From: Burkholderia mayonis
GTDB lineage: Bacteria; Pseudomonadota; Gammaproteobacteria; Burkholderiales; Burkholderiaceae
Reading direction: 5' to 3'
Assembly: GCF_001523745.2 (NCBI RefSeq)
Contig: NZ_CP013386.1
Coordinates: forward strand, 3,162,001 to 3,226,000
Length of the DNA stretch: 64,000 nt
The notes beneath the pieces are model-generated. The model was not told the DNA's origin, made no database searches, and was given only the letters and a program-made list of their open reading frames with translations. The translations under genes were made by a program, and so were the position numbers. This document shows, piece after piece, positions 57,171-64,000 of this stretch (position 1 is its first letter; each line of letters opens with the position of its first letter).

Positions 57171-58013
57171 TTACCGGAAGAACACGTGCTGCGTGAGCTT
57201 CGTCAGCGGATAGTGGACGCCCGGCTGGATCTTCGCGGGCAAGTCGAGCGGCTTGAGCAGCATCTTCACGCACATGTCCGCGGACAGGTTGCGCCGCACG
57301 AGCGCGTTCACGCGCGCGGTGCGCTCGCGGCAATACGCGGAATCGCCCGCGCGGTCCGGATAGCGGATCGCGAACACGTGCCGCAGCGCGATCTCGGAGT
57401 CCTCGTTCTTGATCTCGAGCACGCGCCGCGTCAGCGCGCCGAGCACCGCGAGCCGGCCGTTGCCCTCGACCTCGTTGTATTTCTTGAAATAGCGGAAGAA
57501 GTGCTTGTAATGGCGGACTTCGTCGGTGCGGATGTTGTCGGTGATCTCCTTGAGCACGGGCTCGTCCGAGCACTCGTTGATCGCGCGATAAAGCGTCGCC
57601 GTGCCCGTCTCGACGACGCAGCGCGCGACCATCTCGAGCGCCCGCGTCTTCTCGAACGCTTCGAGCGAGCAGGTCTTCGAATACTCGTCGAAGAAATTCG
57701 CGAATGCGAGATCCCAGTCGAACTCGGGCCACACATGCGCGATATACGCCTTCAGCGCGCGGCCATGCTGCAACTCCTCGTGTTCCCATTCGGTGTTGAG
57801 CCACGCCGACACTTCGCGATCGTCGTCGAAGAATTGGCTCAGGTTGCTCGTGTAAAGATCGGAGCCGCTCTCGATGAACGACGCTGCGCACAGCAGCAGC
57901 AACAGATCTTCGTTCGCTGCGGCGCGTTGACGGTCGATTCGCGTCAGGTCGATGTCTTCGATGCGCCAGGGCATCTCGTGCGAGGTATCAGCCAGCATGT
58001 TTCGCGCTCCCAA
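57171..58013 (-). CDS. Ferritin-like diiron protein
   Basis: A 280-residue protein (275 if started at the second ATG, 57998) with a four-helix diiron site: Glu in FIESGSDLY, EELQH (ExxH) in helix 2, Glu in VVETGTATLYR and EVRHYKH (ExxH) in helix 4. This is the R2/acyl-ACP-desaturase-like subset of ferritin-like proteins. Burkholderia genomes carry several; substrate or oxidase role is not known. Confidence 0.78.
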   Translation of the reverse strand: MGARNMLADTSHEMPWRIEDIDLTRIDRQRAAANEDLLLLLCAASFIESGSDLYTSNLSQFFDDDREVSAWLNTEWEHEELQHGRALKAYIAHVWPEFDWDLAFANFFDEYSKTCSLEAFEKTRALEMVARCVVETGTATLYRAINECSDEPVLKEITDNIRTDEVRHYKHFFRYFKKYNEVEGNGRLAVLGALTRRVLEIKNEDSEIALRHVFAIRYPDRAGDSAYCRERTARVNALVRRNLSADMCVKMLLKPLDLPAKIQPGVHYPLTKLTQHVFFR

Positions 58014-58319
58014 ACGCCGCTTCGCGTCCGGACGGGCCGCGCCGCGCGCGGCTCGCGATCCCGCCGGTTGCGGCGCGTTGAAATCGGTTATTCGACACGT
58101 CCGGCCATCTTAGCCGGACTTTTTTGATCGTGCTTCGAGCACTGACCTTAACCGGCAATCGCAGTTCCACGGCGATTATCACGCAATATTAGACCCGTAA
58201 TTCGAAAAGGCGTGCGATATCGAAAGCGAAAGCCTTTTTTGAAATGCCTTTCGATATCGTTTCGCCTGCAACGAACGCCGCGCGCAAGACGCATGCGCGG
58301 CGCGCGCATCCCGTGCGCG

Positions 58320-59984
58320 TCAGAAACCCGCCGCGAGACCGTCGCGCCGGCTGTCGCTCGCCGCGACGTAGCCGCGGTCGGGTTCGCTGCGGTCGAGCCG
58401 CCAGATGAACTGGCCGGACCCGAAGTCCATGTAAGGATCGTCGATCGCCTGGATCGTATGGCCGCGCGCGGCGAGCGAATCGACGACGGACGCATCGAGC
58501 GCCGCCTCGACATCGAGCGTGAACGACCGGCTCACCCTCCAGCGCGGCGCGTCGCATGCGGCCTGCGGCTGCTGGCCGTAGCCGAGCATCCGCACGATCG
58601 TCTGCAGATGGCCCTGCGGCTGCATGTCGCCGCCCATCACGCCGAAGCTCATCACGGCTTGTTGCCGCCCGTCCGCCTGCTGCGTGACGAACGCCGGGAT
58701 GATCGTATGGAACGGCCGCTTGCCGCCCGCGACGACGTTCGGCGACGCCGGGTCCATCGAGAATCCGCAGCCGCGGTTCTGCAGCGCGATCCCGGTGCCC
58801 GGCACGACGAGTCCCGAGCCGAAGCCCATGTAGTTGGACTGGATGAAGCTCACCATCATCCCGCGCTCGTCGGCCGCCGACAGATAGATCGTGCCGCCCG
58901 CGCGCGGCATCCCGAACGTGAAGTGCGTCGCGCGCTCGACGTCGATCAGCTTCGCGCGCGCGTCGAGATACGCGTCGTCGAGCATCTGGGCGGGCGTGAC
59001 TGCCATCGCGCGCGGATCGGCGACGTAGCGGTGGACGTCGGCGAACGCGAGCTTCATCGCCTCGATCTGCACGTGCTGCGAATCCGCCGAATCGAGCGGC
59101 AGGTCGGCGAGATCGAAGCGCTCCATGATGCCGAGCGCGATCAGCGCGGCGATCCCCTGCCCGTTCGGCGGGATCTCGTGCACCGTGTAGCCGCGATAGT
59201 CCTTGCCGATCGGCTCGACCCACTCGGGCCGGTACGCGCGCAGGTCGTCCGCGCTCAGCGCGCCGCCGCCTTCGCGGAAGAACGCGGCGATCGTCTCGGC
59301 GATGCCGCCTTCGTAGAAAGCGCGCGCGCCTTCGGCCGCGAGCGTGCGCAGCGTCTTCGCATGGCCCGGCAGCCGCAACAGCTCGGCCACCTCGGGCGCG
59401 CGGCCGCGCGGCATGAAGGTCTCCGCGAAACCCGGCTGGTTCTTCAGCTCGGGCACGGCGGCCGCCCACTTGTGCGCGACGATCGCAGCGACCGCATGCC
59501 CGCGCTCCGCGAGCTCGATCGCCGGCTCGAGGAGGTCGGCGAACGGCAGCGAGCCGAATTTCGCATGCAGCGCTTCCCAGCCGGCGATCACGCCGGGCAC
59601 CGTCACCGTGTCCCAGCCGCGCGTCGGCTGCCGCGCGAGGCCGTTGCCCGCTTCGCCGTGCCGGCGGCGGAAGTAGTCGACGCTCCACGCAGCGGGCGCA
59701 ACGCCCGATGCGTTCAGGCCGTGCAGCTTCGCGCCGTCCCAGACGAGCGCGAACGCGTCGCCGCCGAGGCCGCACGACACCGGCTCGACGACGGTGATCG
59801 CAGCCGCCGCGGCAATCGCCGCATCGACTGCGTTGCCGCCCTTCCACAGCATCCTGAGCCCCGCCTGCGCGGCGAGCGGATGCGACGTCGACACGACGTT
59901 GCGCGCGAATACCGGCACGCGCGTCGTCGGATACGGGTTGCGCCACGAGAAGGTCGCGCCGGGCATGTTCGAGTGAAGATTCAT
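58320..59984 (-). CDS. ggt: Gamma-glutamyltransferase family protein
   Basis: A 554-residue Ntn hydrolase that self-cleaves before a catalytic threonine, here Thr365 in GGTIYLSAAD. Conserved GGNAVDAAIA (49-58) and GLGGDAF (72-78) blocks are present. It breaks gamma-glutamyl bonds of glutathione or related compounds; the subfamily is nearer YwrD-like enzymes than E. coli Ggt, and no signal peptide is obvious. Start 59984 begins the conserved region; upstream codons in frame belong to the divergent glpR leader. Confidence 0.85.
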   Translation of the reverse strand: MNLHSNMPGATFSWRNPYPTTRVPVFARNVVSTSHPLAAQAGLRMLWKGGNAVDAAIAAAAAITVVEPVSCGLGGDAFALVWDGAKLHGLNASGVAPAAWSVDYFRRRHGEAGNGLARQPTRGWDTVTVPGVIAGWEALHAKFGSLPFADLLEPAIELAERGHAVAAIVAHKWAAAVPELKNQPGFAETFMPRGRAPEVAELLRLPGHAKTLRTLAAEGARAFYEGGIAETIAAFFREGGGALSADDLRAYRPEWVEPIGKDYRGYTVHEIPPNGQGIAALIALGIMERFDLADLPLDSADSQHVQIEAMKLAFADVHRYVADPRAMAVTPAQMLDDAYLDARAKLIDVERATHFTFGMPRAGGTIYLSAADERGMMVSFIQSNYMGFGSGLVVPGTGIALQNRGCGFSMDPASPNVVAGGKRPFHTIIPAFVTQQADGRQQAVMSFGVMGGDMQPQGHLQTIVRMLGYGQQPQAACDAPRWRVSRSFTLDVEAALDASVVDSLAARGHTIQAIDDPYMDFGSGQFIWRLDRSEPDRGYVAASDSRRDGLAAGF

Positions 59985-60222
59985 CGCAAGTAGACTGTAA
60001 ACGGGATCGAAACAGACATTCCAACGCGAATGGGCGGCCCCGACAAATTTATTTGTCACATGAATTGATGCGCCGGAAGCATGAATCAAGTCTAAATCGA
60101 ATGCCGCGCCGGTGCGCGGGCATGTATGCCGCACGCTGGACGAATCGGCCCGAACAGCCCTTACAATGCGGATTGCCGTCCCCAGTTCCCCGCTCCATCG
60201 AGCCGAATCGAAACCCCCGAAC

Positions 60223-61002
60223 ATGACACGAGACCCCCGCCTCACCCTGAACGCACGTCAGCAGGAATTGCTCGAATGGGTGCAGCGCGACGGCTTCGTC
60301 ACAGTCGACGATCTCGCCGCTCATTTCGACGTGACGCCGCAGACGATCCGCCGCGACGTCAACTGGCTCGCCGATCTGAACCTGCTGCGCCGCTACCACG
60401 GCGGCGCGAGCCTGCCGACGAGCTCGGAGAACCTGTCGTACACCGCGCGCCAGCGGATGTTCCACGACGAGAAGCGGCGCATCGCGGCGCTCGCCGCTTC
60501 GCACATCCCGGATCAGGCTTCGCTCTTCATCAACCTCGGCACGACGACCGAGGAAGTCGCGCGCGCGCTGAACCGGCATCGAGGCTTGCGCGTGATCACG
60601 AACAACCTGAACGTCGCGAGCATGATGAGCGGCTATCCGGAGTGCGAGGTGCTGATCACGGGCGGCATCGTGCGGCCGTGGGACAAGGGCGTCGTCGGCG
60701 AGCTCGCGATCGACTTCATCCGCCAGTTCAAGGTCGATTACGCGATCATCGGCACGTCGTCGATCGAAAACGACGGCACGCTGCGCGACTTCGACACGCG
60801 CGAGGTGCGCGTCGCCGAGGCGATCATCCAGCACGCGCGCACTGTCTACCTCGTCACCGACCATTCGAAGTTCGGCCGCCCGGCACTCGTGCGGCAGGGG
60901 CATCTGAGCCAGATCCATGCGCTCTTCACAGACAAGCCGCTGCCCGGCGACATGGCCGAGACGATCGCGCAGGCGGGCACGCAAGTGTATGTCGCCGACT
61001 GA
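60223..61002 (+). CDS. glpR: DeoR-family repressor, probable GlpR
   Basis: A 259-residue regulator with an N-terminal DeoR helix-turn-helix (GFVTVDDLAAHFDVTPQTIRR, residues 25-45) and a C-terminal sugar-phosphate sensor domain (NLGTTTEEVA, DYAIIGTSSIENDG). GlpR releases DNA on binding glycerol-3-phosphate. Its place upstream of glpD and glpK and the GlpR-like palindrome before glpD support the name. Start chosen at the DeoR-typical N-terminus. Two small genes separate it from glpD. Confidence 0.9.
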   Translation: MTRDPRLTLNARQQELLEWVQRDGFVTVDDLAAHFDVTPQTIRRDVNWLADLNLLRRYHGGASLPTSSENLSYTARQRMFHDEKRRIAALAASHIPDQASLFINLGTTTEEVARALNRHRGLRVITNNLNVASMMSGYPECEVLITGGIVRPWDKGVVGELAIDFIRQFKVDYAIIGTSSIENDGTLRDFDTREVRVAEAIIQHARTVYLVTDHSKFGRPALVRQGHLSQIHALFTDKPLPGDMAETIAQAGTQVYVAD

Positions 61003-61324
61003 CCGGACCGCCGCCCGAGCGACGGGTCGCGCTGCTGCACCGCACCCAAAACTTCAAGTGAAATCAAGGAATTGCCGCACCGGCAAAACCGCCTGACGAA
61101 TTCCTTGATGTCAATCAGAAAATTATCAGGGTGTGATTTGTAGATGCCGGTTCGCTTGACTACACTCCAAATCCCCGGCGCGGTTGCGCGTACTTTGCGC
61201 AACCGGGGCGGCGTCTCAATAACGCCAAGGCCGGGACAGCGGCTTTTCCCCCCACGCCTTCCCTTGCTGGGTCACTCGACCGGACACTTGCACCCGGGAC
61301 AGTACGGTTGTCATGGAGAGAACG
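61003..61324. other. Intergenic with an inverted repeat
   Basis: 322 bases. ATCAAGGAATT (61063-61073) and AATTCCTTGAT (61099-61109) form 11-bp arms around a 25-base spacer, with no T-tract. Directly overlapping, TTGATGTCAATCAG (61105-61118) resembles an FNR-type site. No gene. Confidence 0.5.
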
Positions 61325-61522
61325 ATGCTAAGTCCGCATGAATTCGCCACGCTGTTGCTTGTGAAGGATGCTCCCGACCAAGCCGACATGGACCGCGACG
61401 AACTCGACGCGTTGCTCGAGCGACAGCTCGTGAAGCTGGAGGCGCTCGGCTCCGGCAAGAAATACTGCGTCACCGAAATCGGCGACGCGGCATTGCGATC
61501 GATCAAGCTCCGATATTCGTGA
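61325..61522 (+). CDS. Small conserved hypothetical protein
   Basis: A 65-residue protein, MLSPHEFATLLLVKDAPDQ at the start, with a predicted helix-rich fold and a C-terminal YCVTEIGDAALRSI segment reminiscent of a winged helix wing. GGAGAG lies six bases before the ATG at 61325, which I prefer over the ATG at 61313. I recall close relatives as hypothetical proteins across Burkholderia. Function unknown. Confidence 0.7.
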   Translation: MLSPHEFATLLLVKDAPDQADMDRDELDALLERQLVKLEALGSGKKYCVTEIGDAALRSIKLRYS

Positions 61523-61588
61523 TGTACTGGCCGGAGGGGCGCAGCCAGTGCCAGGCCGCGCCCCTCCGGCCCATCCCTTTCCCGCCTC

Positions 61589-61960
61589 TCAACCGCCGCG
61601 CAGCGACGGATCGACGGCTGCTCGCCAGCTGATCGCCTGCGCGCGCGCGTCGTTGAGATAGCTCACCCAGCGGCCCCGCCCGGCCGGGTCGGCGCTCGTC
61701 CCCAGCGCCGCGTGGCGCCGCGCAAGTTCGTTTTCGAACGCACAGAAGCGCGCATCCGTCAGCTTGCCGTGGCGCTTCGCAACCCACGCATCGAACATCG
61801 CCGAATAGACGGACTGCGCGTCGCCGCCATAATCGCGCACCTCGCCGCAGGTCCGCTGCAGCTCGGCAAACGATGGTCCGCCCCAGCCGCCGAATTCGGA
61901 CGGCACGCCCGCACATCCGGCCAGCAGCGCGAACGCGCCGGCCGCGATCATCGTACGCAT
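61589..61960 (-). CDS. Hypothetical lipoprotein
   Basis: A 123-residue protein with lipobox LLAGC (Cys16), so probably attached to the outer membrane. The mature part is helical with two further cysteines (LQRTCGEV and ARFCAFENELARRH). AACGAGCGAGGTG lies upstream of the ATG. No family recognised. Read opposite to glpD. Confidence 0.75.
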   Translation of the reverse strand: MRTMIAAGAFALLAGCAGVPSEFGGWGGPSFAELQRTCGEVRDYGGDAQSVYSAMFDAWVAKRHGKLTDARFCAFENELARRHAALGTSADPAGRGRWVSYLNDARAQAISWRAAVDPSLRGG

Positions 61961-62053
61961 GTGTACACCTCGCTCGTTGATCCTCCGCCAGTATCGTCCG
62001 GGATCGTGCGCTGCGCCACCCGGCCCTCAATAGCGAACTTTACTTTTTCGATT

Positions 62054-62081
62054 ATGTTCGTTAAATTTCGAATTCGAACAT
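62054..62081 (+). promoter_or_regulatory. GlpR-like operator upstream of glpD
   Basis: ATGTTCG (62054-62060) and CGAACAT (62075-62081) form a palindrome around 14 bases that themselves contain TTCGAATTCGAA-like symmetry. The half sites equal those of E. coli GlpR operators (TATGTTCGATAACGAACATA). The site ends 45 bases before the glpD start codon. Confidence 0.7.
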
Positions 62082-62126
62082 TTCAGGTTCGCTCATTTTC
62101 TGTTATATGAACGATAGGATCAGCGG

Positions 62127-63659
62127 GTGACTCAACAGAATCGTTACGATCTGCTCGTCGTCGGCGGCGGGATCAACGGCGCGGGCATCGCGCGCGATGC
62201 GGCCGGCCGCGGCCTGTCGGTGCTCCTGTGCGAACAGGACGACCTCGCGTCGCACACATCCTCTTCGAGCACGAAGCTGATCCACGGCGGTCTGCGCTAC
62301 CTCGAGTACAAGGAATTCGGGCTCGTGCGCAAGGCGCTGCAGGAACGCGAGACGCTCTTGCGCGCGGCGCCGCACATCATTTGGCCGCTGCGCTTCGTGA
62401 TGCCGCACATGCCGAACCTGCGTCCCGCATGGCTCATCCGCATCGGCCTCTTCCTGTACGACCATCTCGCGAAGCGCGAACTGCTGCCCGGCTCGCGCGG
62501 CATCGACATGCGCCGCCACCCGGCGGGCGCGCCGCTCATCGATTCGATCAAACGCGGCTTCGTCTATTCAGACGGCTGGGTCGACGACGCGCGGCTCGTC
62601 GTGCTGAACGCGCTCGACGCGCAGGAACGCGGCGCGCGCATCCTCACCCGCACGAAGCTCGTGTCGGCCGAGCGCCGCGACGGCGAATGGCGCGCGCAGC
62701 TTCGGCGCGCCGACGGCTCGACGCTCGACGTGCGCGCCCGCGCGATCGCGAACGCGGCGGGCCCGTGGGTCGGGGAAGTGCTGCACGGCGCGCTCGGCCG
62801 CGGCGCGCAGCACAGCGTGCGCCTCGTGAAGGGCAGCCACATCGTCACGCGGCGCCTGTTCGATCACGACCACGCGTACATCTTCCAGAATCCGGACAAG
62901 CGGATCATCTTCGCGATTCCGTACGAGCGCGACTTCACGCTGATCGGCACGACCGACGTCGAATACCACGACGATCCGTCGCGCGTCGCCATTGATCGCG
63001 ACGAAACGCGCTATCTGTGCGAGTCGATCAATCGCTATTTCAAGCGTAAGATCTCGCCCGCCGACGTGTGCTGGACCTATTCCGGCGTGCGCCCGCTCCT
63101 CGAAGACGAGAACGCGGACAACCCGTCCGCCGTCACGCGCGACTATCGCCTCGAGATGGACGACGGCGCGAGCGCGCCGCTCCTGTCGGTGTTCGGCGGC
63201 AAGATCACGACGTTCCGCAAGCTCGCCGAAGAGGCGACCGACATGCTCGGCGGCACGCTCGGCGCGGCGCGCGGCGCATGGACGGCGGGCGTGCCGCTGC
63301 CGGGCGGCGACATCGCCGATGCGCGCTTCGCGCCGTTCGCCGCAACCTTCGCGAAACGCCATCCATGGCTGCCCGCCGCGCTCGCGCGCCGCTATGCGCG
63401 CGCGTACGGCACGCGCGCCGAGCGCGTGATCGGCCGCGCGAAGTCGCTCGCCGAGCTCGGCGCCGAGCTCGCGCCCGGCCTTCATGAAGCGGAATTGCGT
63501 TATCTGCGCGACGCCGAATGGGCGACCTGCGCGGACGACGTGCTGTGGCGGCGTTCGAAGCTCGGCCTGCATGTTGCGCCGGGCACGCTCGACACCGTGA
63601 CGGCCGCGCTCGACGCCTGGTTCGGCGCCGCGCGCGAAGCGGCGAGCGCCGCGCATTGA
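62127..63659 (+). CDS. glpD: Aerobic glycerol-3-phosphate dehydrogenase
   Basis: A 510-residue membrane-associated flavoenzyme oxidising glycerol-3-phosphate to dihydroxyacetone phosphate with quinone. FAD-binding VVGGGINGAGIARDAAGRG at residues 11-29, the HTSSSSTKLIHGGLRYLE block and GKITTFRKLAEE near residue 370 are all present. GTG start after AGGAT. GlpR-like operator upstream and glpK downstream. Confidence 0.96.
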   Translation: MTQQNRYDLLVVGGGINGAGIARDAAGRGLSVLLCEQDDLASHTSSSSTKLIHGGLRYLEYKEFGLVRKALQERETLLRAAPHIIWPLRFVMPHMPNLRPAWLIRIGLFLYDHLAKRELLPGSRGIDMRRHPAGAPLIDSIKRGFVYSDGWVDDARLVVLNALDAQERGARILTRTKLVSAERRDGEWRAQLRRADGSTLDVRARAIANAAGPWVGEVLHGALGRGAQHSVRLVKGSHIVTRRLFDHDHAYIFQNPDKRIIFAIPYERDFTLIGTTDVEYHDDPSRVAIDRDETRYLCESINRYFKRKISPADVCWTYSGVRPLLEDENADNPSAVTRDYRLEMDDGASAPLLSVFGGKITTFRKLAEEATDMLGGTLGAARGAWTAGVPLPGGDIADARFAPFAATFAKRHPWLPAALARRYARAYGTRAERVIGRAKSLAELGAELAPGLHEAELRYLRDAEWATCADDVLWRRSKLGLHVAPGTLDTVTAALDAWFGAAREAASAAH

Positions 63660-63773
63660 CCGACGCGCATCGGCGCCGGCAGCAACGGACGACGACAGGA
63701 AACACCGGAAACGCGCCGCACCCGCGGCGCCAATCACAACTACGTACGCTACGTACGGATGGAGATGAGACAA

Positions 63774-64000
63774 ATGCAGGATCAATACATCCTCGCGCTC
63801 GACCAGGGCACGACCAGCTCCCGCGCCATGCTGTTCGATCGACAAGGCAACATCGTGTCGATCGCGCAAAAGGAATTCGAGCAGATTTATCCGCAGCCGG
63901 GCTGGGTCGAGCACGACCCTCAGGAGATCTGGTCGACGCAAGCGGGCGTCGCGGCGGAAGCCGTCACGCGCGTGGGCCTGAACGGCACGGCGATCGCCGC
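63774..64000 (+). CDS. glpK: Glycerol kinase, N-terminal part (cut by window edge)
   Basis: The first 75 codons of glycerol kinase: [20 protein letters not shown] and the [17 protein letters not shown] block are diagnostic. GGAG lies nine bases before the ATG. A direct repeat TACGTACGC/TACGTACGG lies just upstream (about 63741-63758). It continues past the right edge. With glpD it converts glycerol to dihydroxyacetone phosphate. Confidence 0.96.
   Translation, partial: MQDQYILALDQGTTSSRAMLFDRQGNIVSIAQKEFEQIYPQPGWVEHDPQEIWSTQAGVAAEAVTRVGLNGTAIA

Noticed and set aside
61063..61109. Rho-independent terminator after glpR
   Set aside because: The arms are 11 bp but the loop is 25 bases and there is no T-tract.
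63741..63758. Direct repeat TACGTACGC / TACGTACGG upstream of glpK
   Set aside because: Too short and of no known operator type; it does not resemble the GlpR half sites.
1..64000. CRISPR array
   Set aside because: No regularly spaced repeats of 20-40 bases were seen; the only dense repeats are tolA rod codons.

Overview
The window is high-GC DNA with the gene content of a Burkholderia chromosome, most likely the pseudomallei group (pseudomallei, mallei, thailandensis or oklahomensis). This rests on the complete ybgC-tolQRAB-pal-cpoB block followed by tRNA-Lys, the nrdR-glyA pair, the glpR/glpD/glpK group, a P2-like prophage remnant, an IS21-family element and an orphan type VI secretion fragment. 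Species cannot be settled by eye. Most of the window is ordinary chromosome with tight operons, but several stretches are decayed or mobile.

Layout. 1-2804 (minus): a minor-pilin operon (fimT, pilV, pilW, pilX and a truncated pilE-like pilin) in which successive genes overlap or abut. 2988-4721 (minus): nrdR and glyA. 5173-11534 (plus): an SDR oxidoreductase, then the Tol-Pal envelope system. 11577-11733: tRNA-Lys(UUU) with a consensus promoter and a terminator. 11856-17100: a graveyard beside the tRNA, holding an acyltransferase tail, a P2-type terminase fragment split by an IS21 element flanked by an 18-bp direct repeat, an ISL3-type transposase tail and a frameshifted gpS-like phage gene. 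17340-18941: an AT-rich leader and a secreted trypsin-like protease. 18957-22888: a response-regulator remnant, a LysR regulator and a penicillin-acylase-type hydrolase. 23895-25716: a broken orphan tssF ending in a perfect 18-bp inverted repeat. 26082-29162: a class A penicillin-binding protein.

29188-36839 is the most interesting intact block. A leftward operon encodes an erythromycin-esterase-family protein, a dienelactone-hydrolase-like protein, a nicotinate phosphoribosyltransferase and a phosphoribosyltransferase. It is divergent from an ABC transporter with a double-length permease and an ATPase. The divergent region carries two FNR/ANR-type palindromes. As I recall, the same families appear, partly fused, in the hypoxia-induced DosR regulon of Mycobacterium tuberculosis, so this may be an oxygen-controlled nucleotide/NAD salvage and dormancy module.

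37210-42763: a small ORF, mnmH with a LysR fragment beside it, a Tat-exported cholesterol-oxidase-like flavoprotein with an AT-rich leader, a mosaic of gene fragments and a DUF4142 protein. 43439-46735: two adjacent signalling genes (response regulator with HD-GYP-like domain; MHYT histidine kinase), both broken. 46713-58013: a purple-acid-phosphatase-like enzyme, a DUF4377 lipoprotein, a GFA protein, dgoD, copD, two c-type cytochromes, rhlE, a flavin-reductase-like protein and a ferritin-like diiron protein. 58320-64000: a gamma-glutamyltransferase and the glycerol-3-phosphate genes glpR, glpD (with a GlpR-like operator) and the start of glpK.
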